Shown piece after piece: positions 1 to 6,347 of a stretch of 8,708 nucleotides of DNA. The stretch spans positions 1 through 8,708 of the forward strand of contig JAFAFN010000101.1 in NCBI GenBank assembly GCA_023423475.1. The letters are read 5' to 3'. Position 1 is the stretch's first letter. Every line of letters starts with the position of its first letter. A program made the position numbers and the translations under genes. The DNA comes from Actinomycetes bacterium (GTDB taxonomy: Bacteria; Actinomycetota; Acidimicrobiia; Acidimicrobiales; Microtrichaceae). Below the pieces are notes generated by a model that was given only the letters and a program-made list of their open reading frames with translations, was not told the DNA's origin and ran no database searches.

Positions 1-746
1 AGCTCGTGCCGATCGCCGAGAAGTTCGCCGACCAGGAGCCGCTGTTCGGCATCGAGCAGGAGTACACCTTCTTCAAGGAGGGTCGCCCGCTCGGATGGCC
101 GACCGAGGGCTACTACTACCCCGCTCCGCAGGGCCCGTACTACTGCGGCGTCGGCGCCGTCGAGATCGCCGGCCGCGACATCGTCGAGGCCCACACCGAG
201 GCATGCCTCGAGGCCGGGCTCGGCATCTCGGGCACCAACGCCGAGGTCATGCTCGGCCAGTGGGAGTTCCAGGTCGGCCCGCTCGGCCCGCTCGAGGTCA
301 GCGACCAGCTGTGGATGTCGCGCTACCTGCTCTACCGGGTCGCCGAGGACTTCGGCGTCAACGCCTCGATCTCGGCCAAGCCGATCAAGGGCGACTGGAA
401 CGGCGCCGGTGCGCACACCAACTTCTCGACCAACCGCATGCGCGAGGAGTACGACGCGATCATCGCAGCGTGCGAGGCGATGGGCGGCCCGGGCAAGGTC
501 GAGGAGCACCTCGCCGGCTACGGCCACGGCTACGAGGACCGGCTCACCGGTCAGCACGAGACGGCGCACTTCAGCCAGTTCCGCTACGGCGTGTCCGACC
601 GTGGCGCCTCGATCCGCATCCCGTGGCAGGTGGCCCAGGACGGCAAGGGCTACATCGAGGATCGTCGTCCGAACGCCAACATCGATCCGTACGTGGTGAC
701 CCGCCTCATCACGAACACGATCTGTTCGGAGCTCACCCCGCTCTGA
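1..746 (+). CDS. glnII: Glutamine synthetase type II (GSII, eukaryote-like), C-terminal part; 5' end cut by window
   Basis: Catalyses ATP-dependent amidation of glutamate by ammonia in the cytoplasm. The reading frame is open from base 3 and ends at TGA 744-746, so the GTG at 6 is probably internal and about 95-100 N-terminal residues (the beta-grasp domain of a family near 340 aa) lie outside the window. Counting from the codon at 6, the GSII catalytic signatures are GIEQEY (residues 15-20, metal-binding glutamates), GQWEFQVG (84-91), DWNGAGAHTN (130-139, active-site histidine), DRGASIRIP (198-206, phosphate-binding arginine) and EDRRPNANIDPY (218-229). These match the beta/eukaryotic-type GSII rather than the dodecameric GSI; no adenylylation loop of GSI is seen. 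A strong hairpin follows 21 bp after the stop, so it is probably the last gene of its transcript. Family assignment is secure; whether it is the cell's only GS cannot be told. Confidence 0.95.
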   Translation, partial: LVPIAEKFADQEPLFGIEQEYTFFKEGRPLGWPTEGYYYPAPQGPYYCGVGAVEIAGRDIVEAHTEACLEAGLGISGTNAEVMLGQWEFQVGPLGPLEVSDQLWMSRYLLYRVAEDFGVNASISAKPIKGDWNGAGAHTNFSTNRMREEYDAIIAACEAMGGPGKVEEHLAGYGHGYEDRLTGQHETAHFSQFRYGVSDRGASIRIPWQVAQDGKGYIEDRRPNANIDPYVVTRLITNTICSELTPL

Positions 747-767
747 TCTCCCCCCGGATCATGGCAA

Positions 768-804
768 CCGATCGCCGGCGGTGCACGTCACTGCCGGCGA
801 TCGG
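768..804 (+). terminator. Strong hairpin after glutamine synthetase, likely U-tract-less terminator
   Basis: Arms CCGATCGCCGGC (768-779) and GCCGGCGATCGG (793-804) are perfect reverse complements. Pairing continues inward through one G-T pair and three Watson-Crick pairs (to 783 and 789), giving a stem of about 16 bp and a 5-nt loop (784-788). No T run follows (CGCGTCCGGG). Hairpins without a U tract are commonly proposed as terminators in high-GC actinobacteria, so termination of the glutamine synthetase transcript is the likely role; it also lies about 55 bp upstream of the nadE promoter and would insulate it. Confidence 0.7.
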
Positions 805-857
805 CGCGTCCGGGCACATGGTGACGGCACCCGGGCGGGTGGTACCGGTGCCACAGG

Positions 858-863
858 TACGAT
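858..863 (+). promoter_or_regulatory. Candidate -10 box for a leaderless nadE transcript
   Basis: TACGAT fits the actinobacterial TAnnnT -10 consensus and ends exactly 7 bp before the nadE ATG at 871, so transcription would start at or beside the A of the start codon. There is no Shine-Dalgarno sequence before the ATG (CCGAGCG) and no good -35 at the expected distance. This is the typical layout of a leaderless actinobacterial mRNA. It is a pattern match only. Confidence 0.45.
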
Positions 864-870
864 CCGAGCG

Positions 871-2622
871 ATGACGACACCGAGGGAACCCGGCGCAGGG
901 CACCAGCTGCGTGTGGCGATGTTCCAGCTGGATCTGCGTGTGGGCGATCTGGACGGGAACGTGGCGGTGATGGCCGACGCCTATGGGCGCGCCGAGGCTG
1001 CGGGTGCGGACGTGGCGGTGTTCACCGAGTTGGCGGTGTGCGGCTACCCGCCCGAGGACCTGGTGCTGAAGCCGGCGTTCGTCGAGGACTCCCAGGCCGC
1101 GTTGCGGCGTCTGGCCGAACGGATCGACGGTCACTGCGCTGCAGTGGTCGGCTGGGTCGAGGGTCACCGTGTCGTCGGCGCCGATCCCCACGATGCCGAG
1201 GACGGGCCGTGGAACGCCGCGGCGGTCCTCCACGGGGGACGTGTGGTGGGCAGTTACCGCAAGCAGGCGTTGCCGAACTACGGGGTGTTCGACGAGAAGC
1301 GCTACTTCGACCCGGGTGCCGGCGGTCAGCCGTTGTTCCGCATCGCGGGGGTCGATGTCGCGGTGACCGTGTGCGAGGACGTGTGGGTCGACGGCGGTCC
1401 GGCGATCCAGGCGGCGCGTGGTGGCGCTGGGGTGGTGTTGAACATCAACGCATCGCCGTTCCACCAGGGCAAGCAGGCCGAGCGGTTGGCGATGCTCGAT
1501 CGACGGGTCGCGGACGCGGGGGTGCCGATCGTCTACGTGAACCAGGTCGGCGGTCAGGACGAGTTGGTCTTCGACGGCGGATCGGTCGCAGTCGCTCGGG
1601 ACGGTTCGGTCCTCGCGGGCCTGCCCCGATTCGTCGAAGCCGAGTGCATCGTCGACGTGGACCCGGTCCGCCAGGGAGTTCCGACGCTCGAGGTGCTCGA
1701 GGTGTCCGCCGCGGTCGATCGGGCGCCGCTGGCTGCGCCGCTGATGTCCGCCGCGGCGCCCGGGTGGCCCTCGGACGACGCCGGGGTGGGCGAGGTCTGG
1801 TCCGCGCTGTGCCTCGGCGTGCACGACTACGTCGCCAAGAACGGGTTCGGTGACGTGGTCATCGGACTGTCAGGCGGTGTCGACTCCTCGATCGTCGCGG
1901 CGATCGCGATCGATGCGCTCGGCGCGGACCGGGTGCACGGCGTGTTGATGCCGTCTCGCTGGTCGAGCGACCACTCCCTCGGTGACGCCGAAGCGCTCGC
2001 CGATGCGCTCGGGATCGACCGGCGCACCATCCCGATCGAGCCAGCCCACACCGCGTTCGAGTCGATGCTCACACCCTCGTTCGAGGGACATGCGCCGGAC
2101 CTCACCGAGGAGAACCTGCAGTCACGCATCCGTGGCGTGCTGCTAATGGCGCTGTCGAACAAGTTCGGCTGGCTGGTCCTCACCACCGGCAACAAGAGCG
2201 AGACCGCGGTCGGCTACTCGACGCTCTACGGGGACACCGCGGGCGGGCTCGCGGTGATCAAGGACGTCCCGAAGCTGCTCGTCTACGAGCTGTGCCGCTG
2301 GCGCAACACGGTGGCCGGGCGGGAGATCATCCCCGAGGCGGTGCTCACCAAGGCGCCGTCGGCAGAGCTGCGACCCGACCAGCGCGACGACCAGTCGCTG
2401 CCGCCGTATGAGGAGCTCGATCCGTTGATCGCCGCCTACGTCGACGGCGACCTCACCCGCTCCGATCTTGTCGCCGCTGGCCACGACCCCGCTGTCGTCG
2501 ATCGCATCACCCGGCTCGTCGACCGCGCCGAGTACAAACGCCGACAGGCGCCGCCCGGCCTCAGGATCTCATCGAAGTCCTTCGGACGGGACCGACGCCT
2601 GCCGATCACCAATTCGTACTGA
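871..2622 (+). CDS. nadE: Glutamine-dependent NAD+ synthase (glutamine-hydrolysing)
   Basis: Converts nicotinic acid adenine dinucleotide to NAD+ in the last step of NAD biosynthesis, using ATP and ammonia released from glutamine. The 583-aa protein has two domains. Residues about 12-265 are a nitrilase-type glutaminase with catalytic triad E53 (FTELAVCGYPPEDL), K131 (SYRKQALPNYGVFDEKRYF) and C168 (VTVCEDVW). Residues about 305-583 are the NAD synthase domain with the PP-loop SGGVDSS (334-340), LTTGNKSE (437-444) and a C-terminal KSFGRDRRLP segment. Length and order are those of full two-domain NadE enzymes. The frame extends upstream to a GTG at 781, but that lies inside the upstream hairpin, and ATG 871 sits right where the family's N-terminus and a leaderless promoter predict. 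It converges on the marR gene, with a shared hairpin between the stops. Confidence 0.96.
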   Translation: MTTPREPGAGHQLRVAMFQLDLRVGDLDGNVAVMADAYGRAEAAGADVAVFTELAVCGYPPEDLVLKPAFVEDSQAALRRLAERIDGHCAAVVGWVEGHRVVGADPHDAEDGPWNAAAVLHGGRVVGSYRKQALPNYGVFDEKRYFDPGAGGQPLFRIAGVDVAVTVCEDVWVDGGPAIQAARGGAGVVLNINASPFHQGKQAERLAMLDRRVADAGVPIVYVNQVGGQDELVFDGGSVAVARDGSVLAGLPRFVEAECIVDVDPVRQGVPTLEVLEVSAAVDRAPLAAPLMSAAAPGWPSDDAGVGEVWSALCLGVHDYVAKNGFGDVVIGLSGGVDSSIVAAIAIDALGADRVHGVLMPSRWSSDHSLGDAEALADALGIDRRTIPIEPAHTAFESMLTPSFEGHAPDLTEENLQSRIRGVLLMALSNKFGWLVLTTGNKSETAVGYSTLYGDTAGGLAVIKDVPKLLVYELCRWRNTVAGREIIPEAVLTKAPSAELRPDQRDDQSLPPYEELDPLIAAYVDGDLTRSDLVAAGHDPAVVDRITRLVDRAEYKRRQAPPGLRISSKSFGRDRRLPITNSY

Positions 2623-2639
2623 CCCCGACAAGGTCGGGG
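2623..2639. terminator. Bidirectional hairpin between convergent nadE and marR
   Basis: CCCCGAC (2623-2629) and GTCGGGG (2633-2639) form a perfect 7-bp GC-rich stem with an AAG loop. It begins on the base after the nadE stop and ends 8 bp before the marR stop on the other strand, so the symmetrical hairpin can act on both convergent transcripts. There is no T tract on either side, so termination is inferred from position and stem. Confidence 0.55.
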
Positions 2640-2647
2640 CGGGGCCG

Positions 2648-3130
2648 TCAGACCCGAGCGAGCGAGCCCGACGTCGCGTTGAGCTCGGCGATGCGGTTCA
2701 TGACCTCGCCGAGGAAGTCCAGGCTCTTCGCGTCGAGTGCGTCGAAGAAGTACTCGCGCTCGCCACGGGTGTGGATCGGGGTCGCCGTCTTGAGCTGGGT
2801 GAGCCCGGCCGGGGTGAGTGCGGCGAGGACGCCACGACGGTCGTCGTCGCAGCGCTCACGCTCGACCCAGCCACGACGGACCAGCGCATCGAAGCGCCGG
2901 GTCAGCCCGCTCGGCGACAAGCGGGCCAGATCGGCCAGCTCGTTCATGCGGAGTCGATGGTCGGTTGCTTCGGACAGATGCAGGAGTACTTCGTACTCGG
3001 CGAGGGTCATGTCGCATTCGGCGCTGAGATCAGCGTCCAGCCGGGACAGGACCCGGCCGTGTGCCAACAGGAAACCTCGCCAAGCGGACTGCTCGGCATC
3101 GTTCAACTTCTTGGTTTGCCCCATAATCAC
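2648..3130 (-). CDS. MarR family winged-helix transcriptional regulator
   Basis: Small dimeric DNA-binding protein (160 aa), usually a repressor of nearby or its own gene relieved by a small ligand or oxidation; the ligand here is unknown. Residues 41-115 carry the winged helix: MTLAEYEVLLHLSE, then NELADLARL, the recognition helix SPSGLTRRFDALVRRG (about 72-87) and the beta wing with the conserved acidic/arginine pair DDDRRG (95-100) followed by LTPAG. Flanking helices (12-38 and about 120-152) would form the dimer interface. GTG at 3130 is chosen because GGAGGGAAG (3148-3140 on the minus strand) lies upstream; ATG at 3124 (MGQTKKLN) is an equally plausible start two residues in. No cysteine pattern typical of OhrR sensors is obvious. 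It is divergent from the 193-aa gene at 3316, which could be a target. Confidence 0.9.
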   Translation of the reverse strand: MIMGQTKKLNDAEQSAWRGFLLAHGRVLSRLDADLSAECDMTLAEYEVLLHLSEATDHRLRMNELADLARLSPSGLTRRFDALVRRGWVERERCDDDRRGVLAALTPAGLTQLKTATPIHTRGEREYFFDALDAKSLDFLGEVMNRIAELNATSGSLARV

Positions 3131-3133
3131 TAC

Positions 3134-3139
3134 AGACTA
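3134..3139 (-). promoter_or_regulatory. Weak candidate -10 box for marR
   Basis: On the minus strand TAGTCT (3139 down to 3134) fits TAnnnT and would place the transcription start near 3127, only a few bases before ATG 3124. If real, the marR mRNA would be nearly leaderless and the ATG would be the true start. There is no recognisable -35, and the box overlaps the spacer of the alternative GTG ribosome site, so the two readings compete. Confidence 0.25.
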
Positions 3140-3148
3140 CTTCCCTCC

Positions 3149-3156
3149 ACACGTGT
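3149..3156. promoter_or_regulatory. 8-bp palindrome ACACGTGT in the divergent region, possible operator
   Basis: A perfect 8-bp palindrome lies 19 bp upstream of the marR GTG start in the divergent intergenic region. MarR proteins commonly bind palindromes close to their own promoter. The site is short and could occur by chance; no second copy was noticed nearby. Confidence 0.2.
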
Positions 3157-3192
3157 TGACGCGGCTCCCTGAAAAGACGTCGGGAGGAAATC

Positions 3193-3306
3193 GTGGAAGA
3201 ACTTCGCGCTCCTGCAGCGGTGTCGGGGATCGCGGGGCACGGCCCGGCTCGTAGACTGCGCCGTCCGGAGCAGGTGGGCCGGAGCGGCCGAGCCGGAGCG
3301 AACTGA
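3193..3306 (+). CDS. Candidate small ORF (37 aa) upstream of the 193-aa gene
   Basis: A short frame beginning at GTG 3193 and ending at TGA 3304-3306, encoding a basic peptide starting VEELRAPAAVSGIAGHG. A strong ribosome binding site GGGAGGAAA (3182-3190) lies 5 nt upstream of the start counted from GGAGG. The stop codon overlaps the GAGAGG (3305-3310) that serves the next gene's ATG at 3316, an arrangement that would allow translational coupling, as for a leader peptide. No domain, signal peptide or membrane segment is visible, and no clear promoter was found upstream. In GC-rich DNA short open frames are common, so this is a hypothesis resting on the ribosome site and the junction geometry. 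Confidence 0.3.
   Translation: MEELRAPAAVSGIAGHGPARRLRRPEQVGRSGRAGAN
3252..3257 (+). promoter_or_regulatory. Weak candidate -10 box for the 193-aa gene
   Basis: TAGACT fits TAnnnT and would start transcription near 3264, about 50 nt before ATG 3316. No -35 of good quality is seen 16-18 bp upstream. If this is the real promoter, the small ORF beginning at 3193 would not be on the main transcript. Confidence 0.25.
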
Positions 3307-3315
3307 GAGGGCCAG

Positions 3316-3897
3316 ATGGCGAACGATCCCCGGCCCTCGCGGTCGCTGCACGACATGGCCGAACTGCTCGGCTCCAGGGTGTGGCTCGAGCGGCGGCTCT
3401 TCGAGCTCCTCGGTTCGTGGGCGAGCGCCGGATCGGTCGGCGAGGTGCAGCTCCACCTCGCCGATGCGAGTCGCCGCCACAGCTGGCACGCGCAGGTCTG
3501 GTTCGACCGCCTCCCGGAGCTGAGCTCGCTCGATGTCGACGCCCTGGTCGTGCCCCCCGCCGGAGCCATCGCCGAGGTCCTCGAGCTGCTCGACGCCGTC
3601 GGGTCCGAGCACGATCCGGCAACGGCGTCGATCGCCCGACTCGACGGCTACCACCGGTCGCTGCTGCCCCGGATGATCGTCGCGTACCGCTCCACGCTCG
3701 AGGTGCTCGGCACCGCCGCCGACGCCTCGGTCGCTCGTTGGAGTCGGCTCGTGCTCGTCGACGACCTCGAGGAGTGGGAACAGGGAGAGGCGGTGCTCCA
3801 GCGGGCGGTCCGCTCCGAGCCCGAACTCGACGTGATCGCTGCCACCCGCGGCGCGATCGAGCGCCGCCTGCTCGGCGCGGCCGCCCTCCCCGTCTGA
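3316..3897 (+). CDS. Hypothetical protein, all-helical, 193 aa
   Basis: I do not recognise this protein. ATG 3316 is supported by GAGAGG (3305-3310) 5 nt upstream. The sequence reads as mainly alpha-helical: about 17-36 (LGSRVWLERRLFELLGSW), 41-66 (with HSWH at 55-58), 112-132 (YHRSLLPRMIVAYRSTLEVL) and 139-166 (VARWSRLVLVDDLEEWEQGEAV), joined by a loop rich in D, V and P around 70-84. Four long helices with acidic and histidine residues recall ferritin-like bundles, but the paired ExxH diiron motifs of that fold are not present, so the comparison is only suggestive. No signal peptide or membrane segment is seen, so it is likely cytoplasmic. It lies between marR (divergent) and a sigma factor gene (same strand, about 150 bp on). 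Coding potential is supported by the start site and by a composition like its neighbours. Confidence 0.75.
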   Translation: MANDPRPSRSLHDMAELLGSRVWLERRLFELLGSWASAGSVGEVQLHLADASRRHSWHAQVWFDRLPELSSLDVDALVVPPAGAIAEVLELLDAVGSEHDPATASIARLDGYHRSLLPRMIVAYRSTLEVLGTAADASVARWSRLVLVDDLEEWEQGEAVLQRAVRSEPELDVIAATRGAIERRLLGAAALPV

Positions 3898-3932
3898 GCC
3901 TGCGCACGCGCCGTGGGCGGCACCGCGCTCAG
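3894..3932 (+). terminator. Possible terminator after the 193-aa gene
   Basis: CTGAGC (3894-3899, overlapping the stop codon) can pair with GCTCAG (3927-3932) around a GC-rich interior able to form further short pairs, and is followed by GTTTCG with three T residues. The long interior makes the fold uncertain. Confidence 0.3.
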
Positions 3933-3991
3933 GTTTCGCGCGCCGATCTGCCGATGTACGGGTGCAGAGCGTGACTGCTTGACGTCGCCCG

Positions 3992-3997
3992 TAGAAT
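3992..3997 (+). promoter_or_regulatory. Candidate -10 box for the sigma factor gene
   Basis: TAGAAT is a near-consensus -10 box (TAnnnT, five of six bases as TATAAT) and would start transcription near 4004. A TTGACG at 3979-3984 is too close (7-bp spacer) to be its -35 partner, and no other good -35 is seen at 16-18 bp. The resulting leader would be about 46 nt to GTG 4050 or about 13 nt to GTG 4017. Confidence 0.4.
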
Positions 3998-4049
3998 CAG
4001 GGGCGTCGAACAGCCAGTGCTCTCGTCGTCGACCGAGGAGCCGTGGATC

Positions 4050-4985
<936 letters not shown>

Positions 4986-5017
4986 CTCCCCGCCGGGCAG
5001 GCCCCTGGGCCAGCTGG

Positions 5018-5037
5018 GCCAATCCGCCGGCATTGGC
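5018..5037. repeat. Inverted repeat GCCAAT-N8-ATTGGC upstream of the aminotransferase
   Basis: GCCAAT (5018-5023) and ATTGGC (5032-5037) are perfect reverse complements with an 8-bp spacer, in the gap between the sigma factor stop (4985) and the aminotransferase ATG (5075). Twofold-symmetric sites at this position can be regulator operators. It overlaps the alternative TTG start, which argues mildly for ATG 5075. Short arms, so chance occurrence is possible. Confidence 0.3.
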
Positions 5038-5054
5038 ACTGTCGCCCGATCGTC

Positions 5055-5070
5055 GCAGCACCGATGCTGC
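5055..5070 (+). repeat. Small hairpin just before the aminotransferase start
   Basis: GCAGCA (5055-5060) and TGCTGC (5065-5070) pair around CCGA, ending 4 nt before ATG 5075, where a ribosome binding site would normally be. It could lower translation initiation or be part of an operator. Only six base pairs. Confidence 0.3.
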
Positions 5071-5074
5071 TGCG

Positions 5075-6286
5075 ATGCGACACCACGCCGAGGCCCCACC
5101 GACACTGCGACTGTCCGCCCGGGCAGGACGGTCGGACTCGTCGGTGATCCGGGACCTGCTCTCGGTGGTCGACGACGAGCGCATCCTGTCCCTCGCCGGT
5201 GGCCTGCCGGACAGCTCGATGCTGCCGAACGACGAGGTCGCACGGGCGGTCCTGGCGGTGACCGGCTCGACCGCGTCGTCGCTGCAGTACGGGCCGACCG
5301 AGGGCGAGCCGGCGCTGCGGGCCTGGATCGCCCGACACGAGCTCGATGGGGTCGACCCGGCGTCGGTGCTCGTGACCCACGGTGCGCAGCAGGCCCTCGC
5401 ACTGGTCGTCGAGGCGCTGATCGATCCGGGCGACGTCGTGGTCGTCGAACGCACCAGCTACATCGGGATGCTGCAGCCGCTCGGTCGAGCGGGCGCCCAG
5501 GTCGTCGCGGTCGCCAGCGACGAGCACGGCATGTGCACCGACGAGCTCGAGGAGCTGCTCCGCAGCGGCGTGCGCCCCGTGCTCTGCTACGTCTGCCCGA
5601 CGCATCAGAACCCCACCGGGACGGTGATGCCGCAGGAGCGTCGCCGACATCTCGGCGAGCTCGCAGCGACCTACAGCATGGTCGTGGTGGACGACGACCC
5701 GTACCGGGACCTTGGCCCGCCGCCACCACCTCGGCTCCGGGACGTCGTGCCAGAGCGGCTGGCGGTGACGGTCGGATCGTTCTCCAAGACGGTGACCCCC
5801 GGCCTCCGGGTCGGGTGGGTCCATGCTCCCGCGCCGCTGCGCGACGCGATGGTCCGGATGAAGCAGGCCGACGACCTCCAGACGGCGACGCTGGCCCAGC
5901 GGGTCCTCGTCGAGCTCCTCCGCGAACCGGGTTGGCTGGACCGACGAACCCGCGCGCTGACCGAGGTGTACCGCCAGCGTGCCGCGGCGTTGTCGGCGGC
6001 TCTGCGGACGCGCCTCGGGGGCCGCGTGTCGATCGGACCGACCGAGGGTGGGATGTTCCTGTGGGCGACGTTCCCCGGGTGCCCGGTGGACACCGACGAG
6101 CTGTTCCACACGGCGCTGGAGCGCGGCGTGGCCTTCGTGCCGGGATCCGCCTTCGACCCGCGTCGTCGTCCGTCGCGAGCCGGTCGACTCTGCTGCGCCA
6201 CGATGGGTGCCGAGCAGCTCGACCTGGCAGCGGCACGACTCGCCGCCGCGGTCGATGACGCGTGGCAGGATCGTCGCTGGTCGTAG
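5075..6286 (+). CDS. PLP-dependent aminotransferase, class I/II (2-aminoadipate/kynurenine aminotransferase-like)
   Basis: Transfers an amino group between an amino acid and a 2-oxo acid through pyridoxal phosphate; the substrate cannot be read from sequence. The 403-aa protein has the fold-type I features in order: AGGLPDSSMLP (41-51), LQYGPTEGEPALR (70-82), THGAQQAL (101-108), NPTG (179-182), DDPY with D207 and Y210, Schiff-base lysine K238 in SFSKTVTPGLRVGW with phosphate-binding R245, and carboxylate-binding R371 (GRLCC). The pattern resembles the LysN/KAT II-like group, which is also the group from which MocR regulators derive. ATG 5075 fits the family N-terminus (RLSARAGRSDSSVIRDLL); a TTG at 5033 would add 14 residues. 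No Shine-Dalgarno sequence precedes either start, and a small hairpin sits there instead. It is followed after 61 bp by a MocR-type regulator on the same strand, probably its controller. Confidence 0.93.
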   Translation: MRHHAEAPPTLRLSARAGRSDSSVIRDLLSVVDDERILSLAGGLPDSSMLPNDEVARAVLAVTGSTASSLQYGPTEGEPALRAWIARHELDGVDPASVLVTHGAQQALALVVEALIDPGDVVVVERTSYIGMLQPLGRAGAQVVAVASDEHGMCTDELEELLRSGVRPVLCYVCPTHQNPTGTVMPQERRRHLGELAATYSMVVVDDDPYRDLGPPPPPRLRDVVPERLAVTVGSFSKTVTPGLRVGWVHAPAPLRDAMVRMKQADDLQTATLAQRVLVELLREPGWLDRRTRALTEVYRQRAAALSAALRTRLGGRVSIGPTEGGMFLWATFPGCPVDTDELFHTALERGVAFVPGSAFDPRRRPSRAGRLCCATMGAEQLDLAAARLAAAVDDAWQDRRWS

Positions 6287-6306
6287 GTCGGCTGACCGGT
6301 CCGACC
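6286..6306. promoter_or_regulatory. Palindromic element between aminotransferase and MocR-like gene, possible operator
   Basis: GGTCGG (6286-6291) and CCGACC (6301-6306) are inverted around CTGACCGGT, and overlapping the spacer is a perfect 8-bp palindrome GACCGGTC (6294-6301). GACCGG also recurs as a direct repeat at 9-bp distance (6294-6299 and 6303-6308). It starts on the last base of the aminotransferase stop codon. MocR/GntR regulators often bind repeats in the gap next to their own gene, so this is a candidate operator; it could equally be a weak terminator. Confidence 0.35.
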
Positions 6307-6317
6307 GGGCGAGCCGA

Positions 6318-6332
6318 GCTCCGCAGCGGAGC
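6318..6332. repeat. 15-bp palindrome next to the MocR-like ribosome binding site
   Basis: GCTCCGC (6318-6324) and GCGGAGC (6326-6332) are perfect reverse complements around a single A. As RNA it folds to a 6-bp hairpin with a 3-nt loop immediately before the GAGGGGAGGAG ribosome site. As DNA it is a symmetric protein-binding candidate for autoregulation. Its role is unknown. Confidence 0.4.
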
Positions 6333-6347
6333 GAGGGGAGGAGCGAC

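Noticed and set aside
781..870. Upstream in-frame extension of nadE from GTG 781
   Set aside because: The added residues lie in the hairpin and promoter region, show no family similarity, and ATG 871 fits the family N-terminus.
871..1600. First part of nadE seems to use GTG, TTG and GGT codons more than the second part, hinting at a mosaic gene
   Set aside because: A rough reading shows mixed codons in both halves; the difference is small and both domains belong together in this enzyme family.
733..1824. 363-codon minus-strand frame across the nadE glutaminase domain
   Set aside because: Antisense to well-defined catalytic motifs of NadE; His/Arg/Asp-rich translation without recognisable features.
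2468..3172. Plus-strand frame of 234 codons across the end of nadE and all of marR
   Set aside because: It crosses the nadE stop and the convergent hairpin and is antisense to a clear MarR protein.
3278..3300. Near-repeat GCCGGAGCG twice at 14-bp distance before the 193-aa gene
   Set aside because: Short, GC-only words like this recur often by chance in this composition; no third copy or symmetry.
3979..3997. TTGACG followed by TAGAAT read as a full sigma-70 promoter
   Set aside because: The spacer is only 7 bp, far below the 16-18 bp needed; only the -10 box is kept as a candidate.
4999..5020. GGCCC/GGGCC inversions after the sigma factor stop as a terminator
   Set aside because: The best pairing leaves a 2-nt loop or short four-base stems; not a convincing fold.
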